7,829 nt of DNA, taken from the NCBI GenBank assembly GCA_910578655.1, contig CAJTQE010000046.1:1-7829 (forward strand), given 5' to 3'. Below the pieces are notes generated by a model that made no database searches, was not told the origin of the DNA, and saw nothing but the letters and a program-made list of their open reading frames with translations. Positions 5,853 to 7,829 of this stretch are shown here, piece after piece. Positions within the stretch are counted from its first letter, which is position 1; the number at the start of each line of letters is the position of its first letter. A program made the position numbers and the translations under genes. The stretch is from an uncultured Christensenella sp. Its GTDB lineage: Bacteria > Bacillota > Clostridia > Christensenellales > Borkfalkiaceae.

Positions 5853-6794
5853 ATGAAAGACTTTGCACATATACCGGTTATGCTGAACGAGTGTATTGAC
5901 GGGCTTAAACTTCAAGACGGCGGTATCTATTTCGACGGCACGGTTGGCGGCGGCGGACACTCTTATGAAATTTTGATGGGTAGTTCGCCGAACGGACGGT
6001 TAATCGCAACCGATCTGGACGACGACGCTATAAAAGCGGCAACGCAAAGGCTTTCACCGTTCGGAAACAGATTTAAAATATACAAATCAAATTATAAAAA
6101 CTTTGAAGAGGTATTAAAAGCCGAAAATATTGATTTCCTTGACGGCGCTTTGCTCGATTTCGGAGTATCAAGTTATCAGCTTGACTGCGAAGAGAGGGGA
6201 TTTTCTTACATGAAACCCGACGCACCGTTGGATATGCGGATGAATAGTTCTGCTCAGTTAACGGCAGAAATGCTTTTGAACGAATATCGGCAAAATGAAA
6301 TTGTAAAGATACTTAAAATTTACGGAGAAGAAAAATTTGCATCGCAGATTGCCGCGAATATAGTTAAGGCGCGCACCCGAAAGCCCCTTAAAACTTGTGG
6401 CGAACTTGTGGATATAATAGAACATAGTGTTCCGACTAAATTCAAAAATAACGGTCCTTGTTCGAGAAAGAGTTTTCAGGCAATAAGAATTGCTGTAAAC
6501 GGCGAGCTGGACGGGTTGTATGAATGTGTTTTAGCCCTTACCCGAAGGCTGAAAAAAGGCGGAAGAATAGCAATTTTGACTTTCCATTCCTTGGAAGACA
6601 GGATTGTCAAGCAAGCTTTCAAATTGCTCGAATGTGACTGTGTTTGTGATAAAAGTCTACCGGTATGCGTCTGCGGTAAGGTCAAAGAAATAGAAATAAT
6701 CACAAAAAAACCGATTACGGCAAGCGTAAAAGAGATGGCGATAAATTCGCGGTCGAAATGCGCAAAACTCAGAATAGCAGAAAAAATAATTTAA
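5853..6794 (+). CDS. rsmH: 16S rRNA (cytosine-1402-N4) methyltransferase
   Basis: RsmH (MraW) uses S-adenosylmethionine to methylate N4 of C1402 in the ribosomal P site. At 313 residues it is full length. Visible motifs are HIPVML (6-11), the SAM-binding loop FDGTVGGGGH (27-36), ATDLD (52-56), DFGVSSYQLD (102-111), RGFSY then PLDMRM (115-130), SRKSFQAIRIAVNGEL (204-219) and FHSLEDRIVK (244-253). The C-terminal CDCVCDKSLPVCVCG (261-275) is cysteine-rich, as in many homologues. The ATG lies one base after the mraZ stop with no strong ribosome binding site, so translation is probably coupled to mraZ. Its place second in the dcw cluster is conserved across bacteria. Confidence 0.97.
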   Translation: MKDFAHIPVMLNECIDGLKLQDGGIYFDGTVGGGGHSYEILMGSSPNGRLIATDLDDDAIKAATQRLSPFGNRFKIYKSNYKNFEEVLKAENIDFLDGALLDFGVSSYQLDCEERGFSYMKPDAPLDMRMNSSAQLTAEMLLNEYRQNEIVKILKIYGEEKFASQIAANIVKARTRKPLKTCGELVDIIEHSVPTKFKNNGPCSRKSFQAIRIAVNGELDGLYECVLALTRRLKKGGRIAILTFHSLEDRIVKQAFKLLECDCVCDKSLPVCVCGKVKEIEIITKKPITASVKEMAINSRSKCAKLRIAEKII

Positions 6795-6813
6795 AGTGCG
6801 ATAGGAGAAAATT

Positions 6814-7488
6814 ATGGCAGTCTTGGCACCCGTTTTAGAGAGAAAACTTAATACGGAAGAAAATGTTGCGACAGTAGATACAAAAAATACTAATTTGACA
6901 GCCGAAGAACGCCATAATTCCCGTATTAAAGTGAATTATGCAAAGCTTATCAACCCCGATGCGACGATTGGCGACGTTTTACCTAAGGGAAATGTTGCGC
7001 AGCAACAGCAATTCGTTGAGCCGATTAGGGCGCAGAAGCCTTTTTTGGTTGAAAATGCGCGTGCAGACGCCGATATTTTCCGTGCAGATAGTAAAATAAA
7101 CCGTTTATCTGCAGTTCGGGACGAAGAGGAAGAGAATGAAGATCTTCGCCCCACGGCTACGACCATTCAGTATAAGTCTGATGTGGCAAGCAAAATTGTT
7201 ATTGATGATAAAATAAGCAATAAACAGACTAAGCTTAGCAAATTGTCGAAACGCGACAAGATTATAATGGCGGTTGCGTTTGTTGTAATAGCTGCGTTGT
7301 TCATTCTTGTAATTATAAATTCGGCAGTTTTGTCAAATTTGAATAATGAAGTTGACTATCTTCAGAACGACTTGGCAAATGCTCAGGAAAATTACGCCGA
7401 AATAGTTGAAGAAAAAAATACTTATTGGGAGAACATTGAGGAAACTGTAAAAGATTTTGCGGAACAGAACGGAATGGTAAAATATTAA
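6814..7488 (+). CDS. FtsL/DivIC-like bitopic division protein with long cytoplasmic tail
   Basis: The sequence is not similar enough to name with certainty, but position and architecture fit FtsL: between rsmH and a class B PBP, one membrane segment (about 150-171, after the basic LSKLSKRDK), then an extracytoplasmic coiled coil (about 172-215) with LNNEVDYLQNDLANAQ heptads, ending FAEQNGMVKY like the GMV-type ends of FtsL/DivIC. FtsL joins FtsB/DivIC to activate septal PBP and FtsW. The oddity is the roughly 149-residue N-terminal cytoplasmic region, where typical FtsL has about 20-50. It contains RIKVNYAKLINPDATIGDVL (37-56), FLVENARADADIFRADS (77-93) and an acidic patch DEEEENED (103-110). 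Start ATG 6814 follows AGGAG (6803-6807) at ideal spacing. Total length is 224 residues. Confidence 0.75.
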   Translation: MAVLAPVLERKLNTEENVATVDTKNTNLTAEERHNSRIKVNYAKLINPDATIGDVLPKGNVAQQQQFVEPIRAQKPFLVENARADADIFRADSKINRLSAVRDEEEENEDLRPTATTIQYKSDVASKIVIDDKISNKQTKLSKLSKRDKIIMAVAFVVIAALFILVIINSAVLSNLNNEVDYLQNDLANAQENYAEIVEEKNTYWENIEETVKDFAEQNGMVKY

Positions 7489-7504
7489 GGAGATAATTAC
7501 AATT
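7487..7504 (+). promoter_or_regulatory. Strong ribosome binding site with ATT as probable start codon
   Basis: AAGGAGA (7487-7493) overlaps the stop of the preceding gene. Nine bases after GGAG stands ATT (7502-7504), followed by AAA AAA TTT, exactly where ATG would be expected. The frame is closed by TAA at 7478-7480 and has no ATG, GTG or TTG before TTG 7556. Confidence 0.65.
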
Positions 7505-7829
7505 AAAAAATTTAACAAATCGGGTTTTTCAATCACGGTTATACAAAAGAGGTTATTGTCATTAGGTTTGGCAATAGCCTTTATTTTTTGCCTAATTTTC
7601 GGACGACTTATTTACGTGCAGCTGGTTTGGGGCAGCGACTTAAAATATCGTGCAACCGACCAATGGAACAGAGAAATTCCCATTATTGCAGGTCGCGGAA
7701 TTATTACAGACGCTAACGGACAGATACTCGCGGGTAATAAAACGACATATAGTATATTTGTTCGCCCCAACGCGGTAGTAAACGCTGAATATACCGCAAC
7801 GGTTTTAAGCGGCTTATTCTCCTTGAATC
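7502..7829 (+). CDS. ftsI: Class B penicillin-binding protein (FtsI/SpoVD type), N-terminal part, 3' truncated by window edge
   Basis: This is the start of a membrane-anchored DD-transpeptidase that crosslinks septal peptidoglycan. Read from ATT 7502 it begins KKFNKSGFSITVIQKRLL (basic, cytoplasmic), then a signal-anchor helix LGLAIAFIFCLIFGRLIYVQ (about 21-40), then WGSDLKYRATDQWNREIPI, and the family signature AGRGIITDANGQILA, which matches the a.RG.I.DrnG..LA motif at the head of the PBP dimerisation (pedestal) domain. The transpeptidase SxxK, SxN and KTG motifs would lie beyond the window. Its place after an FtsL-like gene in the mraZ operon supports a division PBP; FtsI and SpoVD cannot be told apart without the C-terminus (a PASTA domain would favour SpoVD). 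The start is unusual: ATT, with TTG 7556 as the only conventional alternative, which has poor spacing and would cut off the basic leader. Confidence 0.88.
   Translation, partial: MKKFNKSGFSITVIQKRLLSLGLAIAFIFCLIFGRLIYVQLVWGSDLKYRATDQWNREIPIIAGRGIITDANGQILAGNKTTYSIFVRPNAVVNAEYTATVLSGLFSLN

Overview
The window is a low-GC bacterial chromosome fragment that uses the standard bacterial code (TGA is a normal stop). Its gene content points to a Gram-positive Clostridia/Firmicutes-type organism: mraZ-rsmH-ftsL-like-class B PBP at the head of the division/cell-wall cluster, an NADP-type glutamate dehydrogenase, strong AGGAG-type ribosome binding sites and near-consensus TTGACA/TATAAT promoters. I cannot name a genus. 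Nothing here is a plainly new multi-gene system; the interest lies in decayed genes, an unusual start codon and readable control regions.

Layout. (1) 1-532: 3' end of glutamate dehydrogenase and its terminator. (2) 533-940: a small four-cysteine zinc-ribbon gene broken by two compensating frameshifts, followed by a 14-bp hairpin. (3) 1025-3509: a self-contained operon with a strong promoter, direct-repeat operators, a TetR/WHG repressor, an ABC ATPase and a compact duplicated FtsX-type permease, the genes overlapping or separated by 1 base. (4) 3520-3749, minus strand: a frameshifted relic of the membrane domain of a different (type IV exporter) ABC protein, next to a perfect 16-bp hairpin. 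(5) 3832-3996, minus strand: tRNA-Arg(CCU) with encoded CCA, a consensus promoter and a terminator. (6) 4114-4492, minus strand: rpsT (ribosomal protein S20) with promoter and terminator. (7) 4539-5310: murI (glutamate racemase), divergent from rpsT and with an apparently very short leader. (8) 5362-7829: the dcw cluster start, with a promoter carrying MraZ-box-like repeats, then mraZ, rsmH, an FtsL/DivIC-like bitopic protein with a long cytoplasmic tail, and the 5' end of a class B penicillin-binding protein that has no ATG/GTG/TTG at the expected start (ATT is the best candidate).

How the genes fit together. murI supplies D-glutamate for peptidoglycan. The adjacent mraZ operon supplies the division regulator, the 16S rRNA methyltransferase RsmH and septal wall synthesis proteins, so 4558-7829 is a wall/division block. 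rpsT and the tRNA are translation genes on the other strand. The stretch between gdhA and the tRNA looks like accessory DNA: one inducible ABC transporter operon flanked on both sides by decaying genes. Gene-free gaps are short. 533-610 and 940-1024 hold nothing I can name apart from a small TTCCC-TAT-GGGAA inverted repeat at 977-989. 3997-4113 holds only a weak hairpin. 5311-5361 is A-rich with no clear terminator.
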